Positions 7,945 to 16,677 are shown, counted from the stretch's first letter. The stretch: DNA of 45,503 bases from Rufibacter sediminis (GCF_014269285.1 NZ_JACOAF010000053.1:4250-49752), one strand, 5' to 3'. Made by a program: numbers and translations. The notes: a model not told the origin generated them from the letters alone.

Positions 7945-10428
7945 ATGAAAAAGAATATAAGTGTCAACCTGCAAGGCATGATCTTCCATGTGGAGGAAGA
8001 CGGCTACGAGATGTTGAGCCAGTACCTTGCCGCCATCAAGACCTATTTCTCCTCGTATGAGGGGCACGAGGAGATTGTGGCAGACATTGAGTCTCGTATT
8101 GCCGAGATCTTCTTCTCGCGCCTGAACCCCACCAAACAGGTGATCACCCGGGAAGACGTGCAGGCCCTCACCGCGCAGATGGGAACCATTGCTGATTTTG
8201 AGACCGTAGAGGCCGAGGAAACTGAAGCTGCATCGGCCAAAGCCTCTGCTAGCAACGCCACCCCTCCTCCTTTCACGGAGATCCCCAAAGAGCATAAACG
8301 CCTGTACCGCGATGTGAACCGCAAGGTATTGGCAGGTGTGGCATCGGGTATTGCCAACTACCTGCAAATGGACCCACTTTGGGTACGACTGGCGTTTGTT
8401 CTGCTGGTGCTAGGGGTACCCTTTACCGGTGGTTTCACCTTGCTGGGCGTCGTCTTATACGTCATCTGCTGGGTTGCCTTGCCTCAAAACGCCGCCTTGC
8501 CTGATATTCCGGTGCGTAAGTTCTTTCGCGATCCGGTAGACAAAAAGCTAGGGGGCGTGGCCAGCGGTATCGCCATCTACTTTGGGGCCGACGTTGCCAT
8601 TATCCGGTTGCTGTTTCTGGTCATGTTCCTGATCGGCGGTTTCGGGTTGATTCCTTACATCATTCTTTGGATTGCCGTTCCGGAGGCTAAATCTATAACC
8701 GAGCGGGTGCAAATGCAGGGAAACCCCGTCACGCTCTCCAGTATAGAAGAATCGGTTAAAAACAACTTGAACATGCGGGACGCTAACGGGCAGGAGAGCA
8801 CCTTAGCCAAAGTCCTTTTGTTCCCGGTACGTTTGGTTTCGCAGGTGATCCAGGCTCTATCCAGGGTGCTGAACCCGATCATCGGTTTCCTGATCACGAT
8901 GGTGCGGGTGTTTGCGGGGCTGATGATGATGCTAGTGTCAGGAGCCTTTATGATTGCGCTGCTCACGGGTTTGATGGTAGGGTTAGGCATCTATGAGCAA
9001 CCAGAATACATCAACTTCGGGTCTATTCCGGCATCGGCTTTCTTCAATGCGGTACCATCGTGGCTGGTTTGGGCGGCTTTCTTTGCGGGCATCATCCCGG
9101 CGCTGCTCCTTTTCCTGCTAGGCGTGGGGTTACTGGCGAGACGCTTTTTACTGCGCCCGGCCGTGGGCTGGTCTATGCTAGGCGTGTGGCTTTTAGCGGT
9201 GGCGGCTTTGCTTAGCGGCATTGCCCTGACCACCCGTCACTTCCAGGAATCGGGCGAGTATGCCACGGAGCAGAATTTCCCGGCGGCCGCGTTCAAGACC
9301 ATGGTCTTCAACATCCGGGACACGAATCACCAATACGGGCATCGGATGAAGGTGAAGCTGGAAGGCTACAACGGCACCGATGTTAAAGTAGTCCAGACGT
9401 ACAAGGCCAAAGGCTTGAACGAGGAGGATGCCATCAAAAACGCCCAGATGATTTCCTACAAGATGATGCAGCAGGACTCGGTGCTGCGGTTCGATGACGC
9501 TTTCACGTTCAAACCGAACTCTGTCTTCCGTGACCAGGATCTGGACATCAGAATTCTGATCCCCGAAGGAAAACAGCTTCGTTTCTCTGAAGGATTCGCC
9601 AACCACTTCTCGCAGGAGATCTCCAACGGCGACTATTATTCAGACGATCTGGCCGGCAACACCTGGCAGATGAAAGACGGCCGCCTGGTTTGCCTTACCT
9701 GCAGCGAGGTGGACACTACCGCCAACCCCGCCGCCAACCGTCCGGTCGTTGGTTTGGATGATGACCTGTCAGTGCTGAACGATGAGTACGACGGCATCAC
9801 CAAACGCTACAATGTGCGCGATTTCACTGAGATTGAAGCTGGAGGCGCCTATCACATCCGAGTTCGGCAGTCTTATCAGCACAATGTGCGGGTAACCGGC
9901 TCAGAAGAGGAACTGGAAAAACTCCAGCTTCGGGTACAAAACGGTGTACTGAAAATCAAACGGGACAGCGAGGTTTTCAGAATCTGGCAAGTGAGCAAAG
10001 CTCCGGTCCTCATTGAGGTGGAAACGCCAGACTTATCGCTGGTGGATTTCAGCGGAGCCGTGAAAGCCGAGATTGTTGGCTTCGCGCCAGAGAACTTCAC
10101 CATCAGACAATCAGGGGCCAGCGTGGTCGCCAGCAGCATCAGCACGGGCCATCTGGAACTGGACTTGAGCGGGGCCGCCAGAACGAACCTGAAAGGCCAC
10201 GCCGATAACCTGACTATTGACGGAAGCGGCGCTACGCAGGTAGAGGCTTCTAAGCTGGTAGCGCAAACCGCCGAGATTAACCTGAGCGGAGCAAGCCGCA
10301 GCGTGGTAAACGTGCAGAAACACCTGAAAGCCGATGCCAGCGGGGCCAGTAACGTGCAGTACCTGGGCGACGTGCAGCAGGTAGAGATTGAACAATCAGG
10401 GGGCTCCCACATCAGCCGCCGAAAATAA
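7945..10428 (+). CDS. PspC domain membrane protein with DUF2807 (GIN) C-terminal domain
   Basis: Protein of 827 residues. An N-terminal cytoplasmic region (1-110, ending in an acidic linker) is followed by two tandem PspC domains (about 117-181 and 190-248), each with K-L-GVASGIA and a pair of hydrophobic helices. More membrane segments lie near 290-345, 365-395 and 400-425. The C-terminal 215 residues, from YNVRDFTEIEAGGAYHI on, are the repetitive beta-helix of DUF2807 with recurring SGA turns, presumably outside the inner membrane. PspC domains belong to phage-shock-type envelope stress responses. Cotranscribed with padR, so probably an autoregulated membrane stress module. The carrier function of the beta-helix is unknown. 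A hairpin at 10432-10471 ends the operon. Confidence 0.88.
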   Translation: MKKNISVNLQGMIFHVEEDGYEMLSQYLAAIKTYFSSYEGHEEIVADIESRIAEIFFSRLNPTKQVITREDVQALTAQMGTIADFETVEAEETEAASAKASASNATPPPFTEIPKEHKRLYRDVNRKVLAGVASGIANYLQMDPLWVRLAFVLLVLGVPFTGGFTLLGVVLYVICWVALPQNAALPDIPVRKFFRDPVDKKLGGVASGIAIYFGADVAIIRLLFLVMFLIGGFGLIPYIILWIAVPEAKSITERVQMQGNPVTLSSIEESVKNNLNMRDANGQESTLAKVLLFPVRLVSQVIQALSRVLNPIIGFLITMVRVFAGLMMMLVSGAFMIALLTGLMVGLGIYEQPEYINFGSIPASAFFNAVPSWLVWAAFFAGIIPALLLFLLGVGLLARRFLLRPAVGWSMLGVWLLAVAALLSGIALTTRHFQESGEYATEQNFPAAAFKTMVFNIRDTNHQYGHRMKVKLEGYNGTDVKVVQTYKAKGLNEEDAIKNAQMISYKMMQQDSVLRFDDAFTFKPNSVFRDQDLDIRILIPEGKQLRFSEGFANHFSQEISNGDYYSDDLAGNTWQMKDGRLVCLTCSEVDTTANPAANRPVVGLDDDLSVLNDEYDGITKRYNVRDFTEIEAGGAYHIRVRQSYQHNVRVTGSEEELEKLQLRVQNGVLKIKRDSEVFRIWQVSKAPVLIEVETPDLSLVDFSGAVKAEIVGFAPENFTIRQSGASVVASSISTGHLELDLSGAARTNLKGHADNLTIDGSGATQVEASKLVAQTAEINLSGASRSVVNVQKHLKADASGASNVQYLGDVQQVEIEQSGGSHISRRK

Positions 10429-10431
10429 ATC

Positions 10432-10471
10432 CTGTTTCGGGCCTGGTTTTGGAAAAGCAGGCCCGAAACAG
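10432..10471. terminator. Hairpin of the common intergenic family, after the PspC gene
   Basis: Arms CTGTTTCGGGCCTG (10432-10445) and its exact complement (10458-10471) enclose GTTTT-GG-AAAAG. It starts four bases after the stop. It shares the GTTTC-GGGCC-TG-TTTT plan with hairpins at 11727, 38980, 43076 and elsewhere. Confidence 0.65.
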
Positions 10472-10521
10472 AAAAGCAACCGAAAGCTCTCTTTCTGGAT
10501 TTCTTGAGAAGCTTTTGTTGG

Positions 10522-10557
10522 GGAGGACGCGCTTCTGGCAAAGTCCTCCTTTTTTTA
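10522..10557 (+). terminator. Second intrinsic terminator upstream of the hydrolase gene
   Basis: GGAGGAC (10522-10528), a 14-base loop and GTCCTCC (10543-10549) are followed by eight T residues. It lies 64 bases before the hydrolase ATG and about 50 bases after the first hairpin, so it is either a back-up terminator, an attenuator for the hydrolase, or the end of a short RNA made from 10476-10557. Confidence 0.6.
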
Positions 10558-10620
10558 TGGACTCACATGTCCCATCCTACCCAGTTCCCCTTCCTTTCCA
10601 CCTCATTTGAACTTGAAAAA

Positions 10621-11709
10621 ATGAAAAGCCTTGGTTTCACGCTCTCGTATTGGTGCATCGCCTTATTTCTCTCCCTCCCTTTCCTGGGGACAGCGCAAGC
10701 TAAAAAGGGAAGTCCTCCTTCGACCCGTCCTTTTCTGCAGGAAAAAAGCTTTATCCAAATCAACGGCCAGGAGCAGTGGGTGACGCTGCAAGGCAACCCT
10801 TCTAAGCCAGTGCTCCTGTTCCTGCACGGCGGCCCCGGCAGTCCGTTAAGCCCCTACGCAGATCAGATGTACGGTGCCTGGGCCAAAGACTTTCTTTTGG
10901 TGCAGTGGGATCAAAGAGGATCGGGGAAAACTTTCGGGCGGATCGCCCCTTCTGAGATAAGCCCGGAATTTCTGAAAGCAAATCCCCTGACGCTGGAACA
11001 GATGACTTCAGACGGCATCGCCTTGGCGGAGTACCTGATCCAGCGGCTGGGTAAAACGAAAGTCATTTTGCTGGGTACTTCCTGGGGCTCGGTGCTGGGA
11101 ATGGAGATGGCCCTCAAGCGCCCGGATCTTTTCCATGCATATGTAGGGCACTCGCAGGTGGTAAACGCTTCCCAAAACTTTACGGCCGCTTACCAGAAGG
11201 TGCTGCAACTGGCCCAACAAGCAGACGATCAACCTTCCCTAACTCTCCTTCGCTCTTTGGGTGCCCCGCCTTACACTGCCGCCAAAAGTTATGGCCAGAT
11301 GCTGCGCGTGGTCAAGAAGTATGAAAGGGAGCGCTCCCTTCCGGCCCCCTCTGCCTGGATGGTCCTTTCCCCGGAATATGACAAGGAACCCGAAAACCAG
11401 CACCGCGCCGATGGGGATGATTATTCCTTTGTCCATTTTACAGGAGATGAGCGCTTGGGGGTTCCCGCCATGGCCTCGGGAATAAATTATCTACGAGATG
11501 GATTTGAGCTGAAGGTTCCGGCATTTTACCTTCAGGGCGAAGAGGACATCCTGACTCCGCCGGAGCTAACCACTGCGTTCTTCCAGAAACTAAAAGCGCC
11601 GCAGAAAAGCCTGGTGCTGTTGCCCCAAACGGCCCACGGGTTCAACCAGCAGGTACTGGATGCGCAGCTGAAGATTCTGCAGGAGAAAGTTTTGCCCTTG
11701 CTTCAATAG
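10621..11709 (+). CDS. Exported alpha/beta hydrolase (proline iminopeptidase-like, S33 family)
   Basis: Protein of 362 residues starting MKSLGFTLSYWC, with a signal peptide cleaved after GTAQA. The alpha/beta hydrolase fold is complete: oxyanion motif HGGPGSP near residue 60, QWDQRGSG, nucleophile elbow GTSWGS (Ser), acid in GEEDILTP and catalytic His in TAHGF near the C-terminus. HGGPG with WDQRG is characteristic of the prolyl aminopeptidase (S33) branch, but substrates in this family vary, so a peptidase activity is only likely. The longer frame from 10504 was rejected because it would start inside the terminator region and bury the signal peptide. It converges on the CCA-adding enzyme gene. 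Confidence 0.85.
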   Translation: MKSLGFTLSYWCIALFLSLPFLGTAQAKKGSPPSTRPFLQEKSFIQINGQEQWVTLQGNPSKPVLLFLHGGPGSPLSPYADQMYGAWAKDFLLVQWDQRGSGKTFGRIAPSEISPEFLKANPLTLEQMTSDGIALAEYLIQRLGKTKVILLGTSWGSVLGMEMALKRPDLFHAYVGHSQVVNASQNFTAAYQKVLQLAQQADDQPSLTLLRSLGAPPYTAAKSYGQMLRVVKKYERERSLPAPSAWMVLSPEYDKEPENQHRADGDDYSFVHFTGDERLGVPAMASGINYLRDGFELKVPAFYLQGEEDILTPPELTTAFFQKLKAPQKSLVLLPQTAHGFNQQVLDAQLKILQEKVLPLLQ

Positions 11710-11726
11710 CCCCGCAGCTATAAAAG

Positions 11727-11782
11727 TCAGCCCTCGGTTTTGGGCCTGTTTTACTGAAAACAGGCCCAAAACCGAGGGCTGA
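11727..11782. terminator. Bidirectional 26-bp hairpin terminator
   Basis: Perfect inverted repeat of 26 bp (11727-11752 and 11757-11782) with loop ACTG. The core is GGTTTTGGGCCTGTTTT. It lies between the convergent hydrolase (stop 11709) and CCA-adding enzyme (stop 11802) genes and would terminate both. Confidence 0.8.
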
Positions 11783-11801
11783 CGGCATGTAAGGGAGTAG
11801 C

Positions 11802-13232
11802 TTAGACAGAGCCTACCGGAGCGAGGCCCAGTATCTTGCCTCTCTCCAGCAGAAACGCGAACGCCTCCTCGTACTCGTTCCGGATCTCTCCTTCCAGAAT
11901 GGCCTCGGTGATGGCGTTCTTCAGGACACCCACCTCTTTGGACGGCGCAATCCCGAAGGTTTGCATGATCAGGTCGCCCGTGATGACTGGCTGGAAGTTG
12001 CGGAGGCTGTCTTTCTCTTCCACTTCTTTCAGTTTGGCCTCTACCTTCTCGAAGTTCTGCAGGTAGCGCTTCACCTTGTCGTGGTTCTTGGAGGTGATAT
12101 CAGCTTTGCAGAGTTGCATGAGCAGGTCAATGTCATCGCCGGCCTCAAACAATAATCTTCTGATGGCAGAATCGGTGACGGTTTCCTTCACCAGCGCAAT
12201 GGGCCGCAGGTGGAGCCGCACCAGTTTCTGCACTTGCTTCATGTGGTCGTTGAGCGGCAGTTTCAGGTCCGCGAAAATCTTGGGCACCTGGCGGGCACCG
12301 CGGTCTTCGTGGCCGTGGAACGTCCAGCCCACTTTTTCGTTGTAGCGCTTGGTCTCGGGCTTGGCGATGTCGTGCAGGATGGCGGCCCAGCGCAGCCACA
12401 GATCATCAGAGACTTCTGCCACGTTGTCCAGCACCTGCAGGGTATGGTAAAAGTTGTCTTTGTGCGAGTTCTTGTTGATGGTTTCCACGCCGTGCAGCTT
12501 CACCATCTTCGGGAAGATCAAGTGGAGCAAACCCGTCTGAAACAACAGCTTGAACCCGTACGACGGCTTCTTGGAGAGCACTATCTTGTTCAGCTCATCA
12601 GTGATGCGCTCCTGCGACACAATCTTGATACGCTCCTTGTTCTCGCCAATGGCGTCAAAGGTGTCGGGGTCGATGTCAAAGTTGAGCTGCGAGGCAAACC
12701 GGATGGCGCGCATCATACGCAAGGGGTCATCTGAGAACGTGATGCCGGGTTCTAAGGGTGTTTTAAGGTTCTTGCGGCGCAGGTCTTTCATGCCCTCAAA
12801 GCGGTCAATCAGCTCCCCGAAACTGCCTTCGTTCAGGCTGATGCCCATGGCGTTGATGGTGAAATCGCGGCGGTTCAGGTCATCTTCCAATGTCCCCTGC
12901 TCTACCTCGGGCTTCCGGGAATCCGACCGATAAGACTCTTTGCGGGCTCCCACAAACTCCACTTCCCAGCCGTCCTGCGTCCGCAACATGGCCGTCCCAA
13001 AATTTTTGAACACGGCCACTTTGGGTTTGTTGGGCAGTTTGCTGGCCACCAGTTGCGCCAGGTCAATGCCGCTGCCAATGCACACCACGTCAATGTCTTT
13101 GGACGGGCGCTTTAAGACTAAATCGCGCACAAAACCGCCAATGACGTACGCCTCGGTATTCAATTCCTTTGCGGCCTGCGCCACTACGGCAAAAACTGGG
13201 TGTTCTGGAAGCGTGATATCCGGGGTAGTCAT
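11802..13232 (-). CDS. cca: CCA tRNA nucleotidyltransferase / poly(A) polymerase family with HD domain
   Basis: Protein of 476 residues. The class II nucleotidyltransferase head has GGFVRDLVL, then the metal-binding pair DIDVV, the RRDFTINAM motif and the DDPLRMMRAIRFASQL neck. An HD phosphohydrolase domain follows (AAILHDIAKP with H-HEDRGA). The enzyme adds or repairs the 3' CCA of tRNA; the HD domain may give phosphatase or phosphodiesterase activity. The Met at 13232 was chosen rather than 13304 because a TTG-N20-TACCTTTG promoter at 13302-13332 would initiate near 13296, making the extension untranslatable. Housekeeping gene. Confidence 0.92.
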   Translation of the reverse strand: MTTPDITLPEHPVFAVVAQAAKELNTEAYVIGGFVRDLVLKRPSKDIDVVCIGSGIDLAQLVASKLPNKPKVAVFKNFGTAMLRTQDGWEVEFVGARKESYRSDSRKPEVEQGTLEDDLNRRDFTINAMGISLNEGSFGELIDRFEGMKDLRRKNLKTPLEPGITFSDDPLRMMRAIRFASQLNFDIDPDTFDAIGENKERIKIVSQERITDELNKIVLSKKPSYGFKLLFQTGLLHLIFPKMVKLHGVETINKNSHKDNFYHTLQVLDNVAEVSDDLWLRWAAILHDIAKPETKRYNEKVGWTFHGHEDRGARQVPKIFADLKLPLNDHMKQVQKLVRLHLRPIALVKETVTDSAIRRLLFEAGDDIDLLMQLCKADITSKNHDKVKRYLQNFEKVEAKLKEVEEKDSLRNFQPVITGDLIMQTFGIAPSKEVGVLKNAITEAILEGEIRNEYEEAFAFLLERGKILGLAPVGSV

Positions 13233-13301
13233 GGGCAACAAATTGATTCTGTTCTTTCTAAACGCCCCTTCCGGATTGGAAAAACAGCGTCGTTTAGGCT
13301 G

Positions 13302-13332
13302 CAAAGGTACGGCAACGGGCAGGCTTTGGCAA
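13302..13332 (-). promoter_or_regulatory. cca promoter
   Basis: On the minus strand: TTG (13332-13330), exactly 20 bases, TACCTTTG (13309-13302). A full match to the Bacteroidota -33/-7 pattern. It fixes the translation start downstream at 13232, with a leader of about 64 bases. Confidence 0.6.
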
Positions 13333-13409
13333 ACCCCAGTGATTTGAGACTATTTTGGGGAAAACGGCCGGAAAACAGGATTGGCAAACGCGTTGGATAC
13401 GGGATTGGC

Positions 13410-13450
13410 GGAGACACTCGCAGGAGCTGCGCACACTACGAGGTCTTTTG
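13410..13450 (+). repeat. Repeat A copy 1 (degenerate)
   Basis: Matches the repeat A plan, GAGACGCTCGCAGG then CCTCCGGACG then CTACGAGGTCTTTTG, with the middle section altered. Compare 13677-13716, 13886-13925, 25707-25745 and 25758-25796. Confidence 0.7.
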
Positions 13451-13510
13451 AGCAGACGACAATGGCTGCGTTTCTCCTTTTGAGTAGGCTAATAGAAGTT
13501 AGCACGTCTG

Positions 13511-13668
13511 CTGGCGCGAGCCTCCGGCCCGTGTCCGCTGGCATTGCCGATTGATACATTACCCATTCCTTTTTTTGGTAATGCAGAAGCTCCTCATGCT
13601 ATATAAACGCCTTGCCTGTCTTGAAAAATCAGATATGCGTCCGGACACGAGCCGGAGGCTCGCGCCAG
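13511..13668. repeat. Composite element B-I: 26-bp inverted REP-like ends, 158 bp
   Basis: The ends 13511-13536 and 13643-13668 are inverted copies differing at one base (CTGGCGCGAGCCTCCGGC then Y-CGTGTCC). Each end is itself an imperfect palindrome centred on CCTCCGG. The interior 106 bp has no gene. A near-equal-length element with related ends is at 25816-25971. Confidence 0.75.
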
Positions 13669-13676
13669 CGGGGGGA

Positions 13677-13716
13677 GAGACGCTCGCAGGTCCTCCGGAC
13701 GCTACGAGGTCTTTTG
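13677..13716 (+). repeat. Repeat A copy 2 (best preserved)
   Basis: Begins GAGACGCTCGCAGGTCC and ends CGCTACGAGGTCTTTTG. Internally partly palindromic (GGTCC...GGACC-like). It lies 8 bp beyond composite element B-I. Confidence 0.75.
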
Positions 13717-13885
13717 CGTTGATGGCCTTGTCAGTTCTTGTGTCGGCTTTTCCCGTTTACTTCTTCTACACTTGGTATCTTTCAGGATAGTGCCACACGA
13801 AACTTCCACTAGGCTTGATTTCTGAAACAGTACATCAAGCACAACCGGATTTTAACAGCCCTTCAAAGCACCTTCCCGCCTGCTC

Positions 13886-13925
13886 CAAAGACCTCGTAGC
13901 GTCCGGAGGACCTGCGAGCGTCTCC
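13886..13925 (-). repeat. Repeat A copy 3 (inverted)
   Basis: Reverse complement of 13677-13716, almost without change, about 170 bp away. The pair forms a long-range inverted repeat. Confidence 0.75.
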
Positions 13926-13981
13926 GCCAAATACGTTTCTCCACTAGTTTCTCCAAAACAGCCCCAAAACGCACTAAACCG

Positions 13982-14383
13982 CTATTCCTTAATCTCCTGG
14001 CACAATTCCACCAGCACGCCGTTCGCTGATTTTGGGTGTACGAAGCAGACTAATTTGTTGTCGGCGCCGCGTTTGGGAGCCTCGTTCAGGAGTTGGAACC
14101 CTTCGGCTTTCAAGCGTTCCATCTCGGCGTGAATGTCCTCTACTTCAAAAGCGATGTGGTGGATTCCCTCCCCTTTCTTCTCTATGAACTTAGCGATGGC
14201 GCTGTGCTCCGCGGTGGCTTCCAGCAGCTCAATTTTGGTGTTCCCCACGTGAAAAAAGGAAGTATTAACCGCTTCGCTTTCAACATTTTCGGCTTTATAG
14301 GGCTCTGCTCCTAGTAATTTGGCAAACAACTGATTCGCGTCTTGGCAATTTTTTACGGCAATGCCAATATGTTCTACATGCAT
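13982..14383 (-). CDS. mce: Methylmalonyl-CoA epimerase
   Basis: Protein of 133 residues, the full family length, with the vicinal-oxygen-chelate fold in two beta-alpha-beta-beta-beta modules. Metal ligands visible are His in MHVEHIGIAV, Glu in IELLE, His in GIHHIAFEV and Glu in VLVELCQ. It interconverts (2R)- and (2S)-methylmalonyl-CoA in the propionate/succinyl-CoA route; the mutase genes are not in the window. Divergent from iscS with 119 bp between the two starts. Confidence 0.93.
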   Translation of the reverse strand: MHVEHIGIAVKNCQDANQLFAKLLGAEPYKAENVESEAVNTSFFHVGNTKIELLEATAEHSAIAKFIEKKGEGIHHIAFEVEDIHAEMERLKAEGFQLLNEAPKRGADNKLVCFVHPKSANGVLVELCQEIKE

Positions 14384-14422
14384 ACGGTTTATTTAAAGGT
14401 ATTCTAAGTAACGATTTTTGTG

Positions 14423-14430
14423 TATTTTTG
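14423..14430 (+). promoter_or_regulatory. Putative -7 box for the isc operon
   Basis: TATTTTTG fits TAnnTTTG 72 bases upstream of iscS. No TTG stands at the normal -33 distance, so the promoter may need an activator. No IscR-type gene is seen in the window. Confidence 0.35.
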
Positions 14431-14502
14431 CGAGCAAATCAAACTAACTGAGAAGAAAATCTGTTTTTTTGATAAGCCAACCAAGGAAAACTACTGACGA
14501 AG

Positions 14503-15717
14503 ATGCTGAAATTTCCGATTTATCTAGATAATAATGCCACCACGCCCATGGACCCGCGCGTGTTGGAGGCCATGTTGCCGTACTTTACCAACCATTTCGG
14601 GAACGCTGCTTCCCGGAACCATCCGTTCGGCTGGGCCGCCGAAGAAGCGGTAGATTATGCCCGTGAGCAGATCGCGGCCTTGATCAACTGTAACCCTAAA
14701 GAATTGATCTTCACTTCAGGCGCCACTGAGTCAGACAACCTGGCTATCAAAGGCGTGTTTGAGATGTATGCCTCCAAAGGTAACCACATCATCACGGCTA
14801 CTACGGAGCACAAAGCGGTATTGGATACCTGCAAGCACATTGAGAAGTTAGGCGGACAGGTTACTTATTTACAAGTAAACTCAGAAGGTCTGATTGACTT
14901 GAACGAGTTGGAAGCCGCGATCACTGACAAGACCATCCTGATTTCTATCATGTATGGGAACAATGAGGTAGGCGTAATACAGCCTATCAGAGAGATTGGA
15001 CAGATTGCCAAGAAACACGGCGTTCTGTTCTTCTCAGACGCCACCCAAGCCGTAGGTAAAATTCCGGTGGACGTGGAAGCCGATGGCATTGACATTATGG
15101 CTTTCTCCGGTCACAAAATGTACGGTCCTAAAGGCGTTGGTGCCCTGTACGTGCGTCGTAAAAACCCACGGGTGAAAGTTACTGCCCAGATGGACGGTGG
15201 CGGACACGAGCGCGGCATGCGTTCCGGTACCCTGAACGTGCCTGGTATTGTAGGTTTAGGCAAAGCCGCCGAGATCTGCCGCACCGACATGGCCTCTGAC
15301 ACTGCTCGTATCATCGCCATGCGTGACCGCTTGGAGCGCGAGTTGCTGCAAATGGAAGAGTCTTACCTGAACGGAAACAAAGAGAGCCGTCTGCCACACG
15401 TAAGTAACATTTCCTTCAAATATGTAGAAGGTGAAGGTCTGATGATGGGCGTGAAAGACATTGCCGTTTCTTCTGGTTCGGCTTGTACTTCTGCCTCCCT
15501 GGAGCCGTCTTACGTGTTGAAAGCCATGGGCATGAGCGATGACCTGGCGCACTCTTCCCTGCGTTTCGGGTTGAGCCGTTTCACCACCGATGAGGAAGTG
15601 GATTACGCCATCAGCCACGTGAAAGAAGCGGTTACTAAACTTCGTGAACTAAGCCCGCTATGGGAAATGTTCAAAGAGGGTATTGACCTTGACTCCGTAG
15701 AGTGGGCAGAACACTAA
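14503..15717 (+). CDS. iscS: Cysteine desulfurase IscS
   Basis: Protein of 404 residues, a class V aminotransferase fold. It has [12 protein letters not shown] at the N-terminus, [14 protein letters not shown], the PLP lysine in SGHKMYG (K205), and the active-site cysteine loop [14 protein letters not shown] (C328), whose length and sequence match the IscS rather than SufS group. It takes sulfur from L-cysteine as a persulfide and passes it to the scaffold IscU. First gene of iscS-iscU-orf-iscA, with a 122-bp structured gap before iscU. Confidence 0.95.
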   Translation: MLKFPIYLDNNATTPMDPRVLEAMLPYFTNHFGNAASRNHPFGWAAEEAVDYAREQIAALINCNPKELIFTSGATESDNLAIKGVFEMYASKGNHIITATTEHKAVLDTCKHIEKLGGQVTYLQVNSEGLIDLNELEAAITDKTILISIMYGNNEVGVIQPIREIGQIAKKHGVLFFSDATQAVGKIPVDVEADGIDIMAFSGHKMYGPKGVGALYVRRKNPRVKVTAQMDGGGHERGMRSGTLNVPGIVGLGKAAEICRTDMASDTARIIAMRDRLERELLQMEESYLNGNKESRLPHVSNISFKYVEGEGLMMGVKDIAVSSGSACTSASLEPSYVLKAMGMSDDLAHSSLRFGLSRFTTDEEVDYAISHVKEAVTKLRELSPLWEMFKEGIDLDSVEWAEH

Positions 15718-15729
15718 CATTTCAGTTAG

Positions 15730-15801
15730 GAATGGAAATAAGTAACCTGGCATTACCTCCTTTTAGTTAAAAGCGTATAAACTAGTTACTTACTTCCATT
15801 C
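15730..15801 (+). promoter_or_regulatory. Structured iscS-iscU intercistronic region
   Basis: An imperfect inverted repeat of 17 bp pairs 15730-15746 (GAATGGAAATAAGTAAC) with 15785-15801, with one A-C mismatch. It encloses a second small hairpin, CTTTT-AGTT-AAAAG (15760-15773). There is no T-tract, so it looks more like an mRNA processing, stability or regulatory element than a terminator. Confidence 0.5.
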
Positions 15802-15839
15802 TTGATTCATAAATATTCAATTGTAATTAAAATAAAGCC

Positions 15840-16253
15840 ATGGCTTATTCAGATAAAGTAATCGATCATTACAGCAACCCACGCAACGTAGGTACGCTGG
15901 ACAAATCAAAATCAAACGTGGGTACTGGTTTAGTAGGTGCCCCTGAGTGCGGTGACGTTATGCGTCTGCAAATTGAAGTAGATGAGAACCAGGTGATCAC
16001 CGATGCCAAGTTCAAAACCTTCGGCTGCGGTTCTGCCATCGCTTCTTCTTCTTTGGCCACTGAGTGGTTGAAGGGCAAGACGGTTGACGAGGCGCTGGCC
16101 ATTGACAACATGGAGATTGTGGAAGAATTGGCGTTGCCGCCGGTTAAAATTCACTGCTCTGTTTTAGCCGAAGACGCTATCAAATCTGCTATCAATGACT
16201 ACCGCGTGAAAAACGGACTGGAGCCATTGGTAGAGGCTAAAGCACACCACTAA
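15840..16253 (+). CDS. iscU: Iron-sulfur cluster scaffold IscU
   Basis: Protein of 137 residues. The three cluster-ligand cysteines are in APECGDV (C37, with the conserved D39), FGCGSAIASSS (C63) and KIHCSVL (C106), and the chaperone-binding LPPVK motif is present at 99-103. It assembles 2Fe-2S clusters from IscS-derived sulfur. It starts at the ATG just past a short AT-rich leader; 16 bp separate it from the next gene. Confidence 0.96.
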   Translation: MAYSDKVIDHYSNPRNVGTLDKSKSNVGTGLVGAPECGDVMRLQIEVDENQVITDAKFKTFGCGSAIASSSLATEWLKGKTVDEALAIDNMEIVEELALPPVKIHCSVLAEDAIKSAINDYRVKNGLEPLVEAKAHH

Positions 16254-16269
16254 GATTTCTGCGAGCGCA

Positions 16270-16677
16270 ATGGAGGCAACCACCAATGTGCACGTAGAGA
16301 GCGCCCGGATTCAGAAACAGATTGAGGATCATTTAGGCCTGGAGGGAAGTCAGCTTTTGTTTGACTTCCGCCCCATGGAAGACCGGATGCGCCTGGATTT
16401 GATTACCGTGAACCCGCGGCACCACCAGTCTTTCCTGTTCCATACGGTAACAGGTTATGACCGGGTGGATGCGCTCCGGAAGATGCTGGACTATGTGCGG
16501 CAGTCGCGTGACCAACAAAGCTCCTTTACCATCCAGTGGGTGGCACGGGGCGAGCGCGAACTGAACACCTCCTACTTCCGGGCGACCAACATGTATGATG
16601 CGTTGGATAAACTATATTACGGCCGGGACATTAACACCATCACGGTATTCAGTGTGGTGCTGAACCCAGTCTCCTAA
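16270..16677 (+). CDS. Uncharacterised 135-aa protein in the isc operon
   Basis: Not recognised. The protein has 135 residues, is soluble, with no signal peptide or membrane helix and no cysteine at all. It opens with an acidic helical stretch (MEATTNVHVESARIQKQIED), then predicted beta strands (LLFDFRPMEDRMRLDLITV), a helix around DRVDALRKMLDYVRQS, more strands (SSFTIQWVARG), a second helix around MYDALDKLYYGRD and a final strand (ITVFSVVLN). It lies 16 bp after iscU and 20 bp before iscA, so it is cotranscribed and translated as part of the iron-sulfur assembly operon. Codon use and composition match its neighbours. Lacking Cys, it is unlikely to hold a cluster; an adaptor or regulatory role is possible but unproven. 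Confidence 0.85.
   Translation: MEATTNVHVESARIQKQIEDHLGLEGSQLLFDFRPMEDRMRLDLITVNPRHHQSFLFHTVTGYDRVDALRKMLDYVRQSRDQQSSFTIQWVARGERELNTSYFRATNMYDALDKLYYGRDINTITVFSVVLNPVS

Larger units (their letters stand above)
13233..13981. other. 749-bp gene-free spacer with REP-like repeats
   Basis: Between cca and the epimerase gene. It holds the cca promoter, three copies of repeat A (13410-13450, 13677-13716, 13886-13925 inverted) and one inverted pair of repeat B (13511-13668). A 79-codon frame at 13551-13790 runs through the repeats and is not credible as a gene. Degenerate halves of the common hairpin family occur near 13352-13379 and 13946-13972. Confidence 0.7.

Noticed and set aside
13551-13790. 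79-codon frame with hydrophobic C-terminus
   Set aside because: Runs through repeats A and B, so the frame is likely accidental.
13233-13981. CRISPR-like array made of repeats A and B
   Set aside because: Copies are in both orientations, unevenly spaced, and no cas gene is present.
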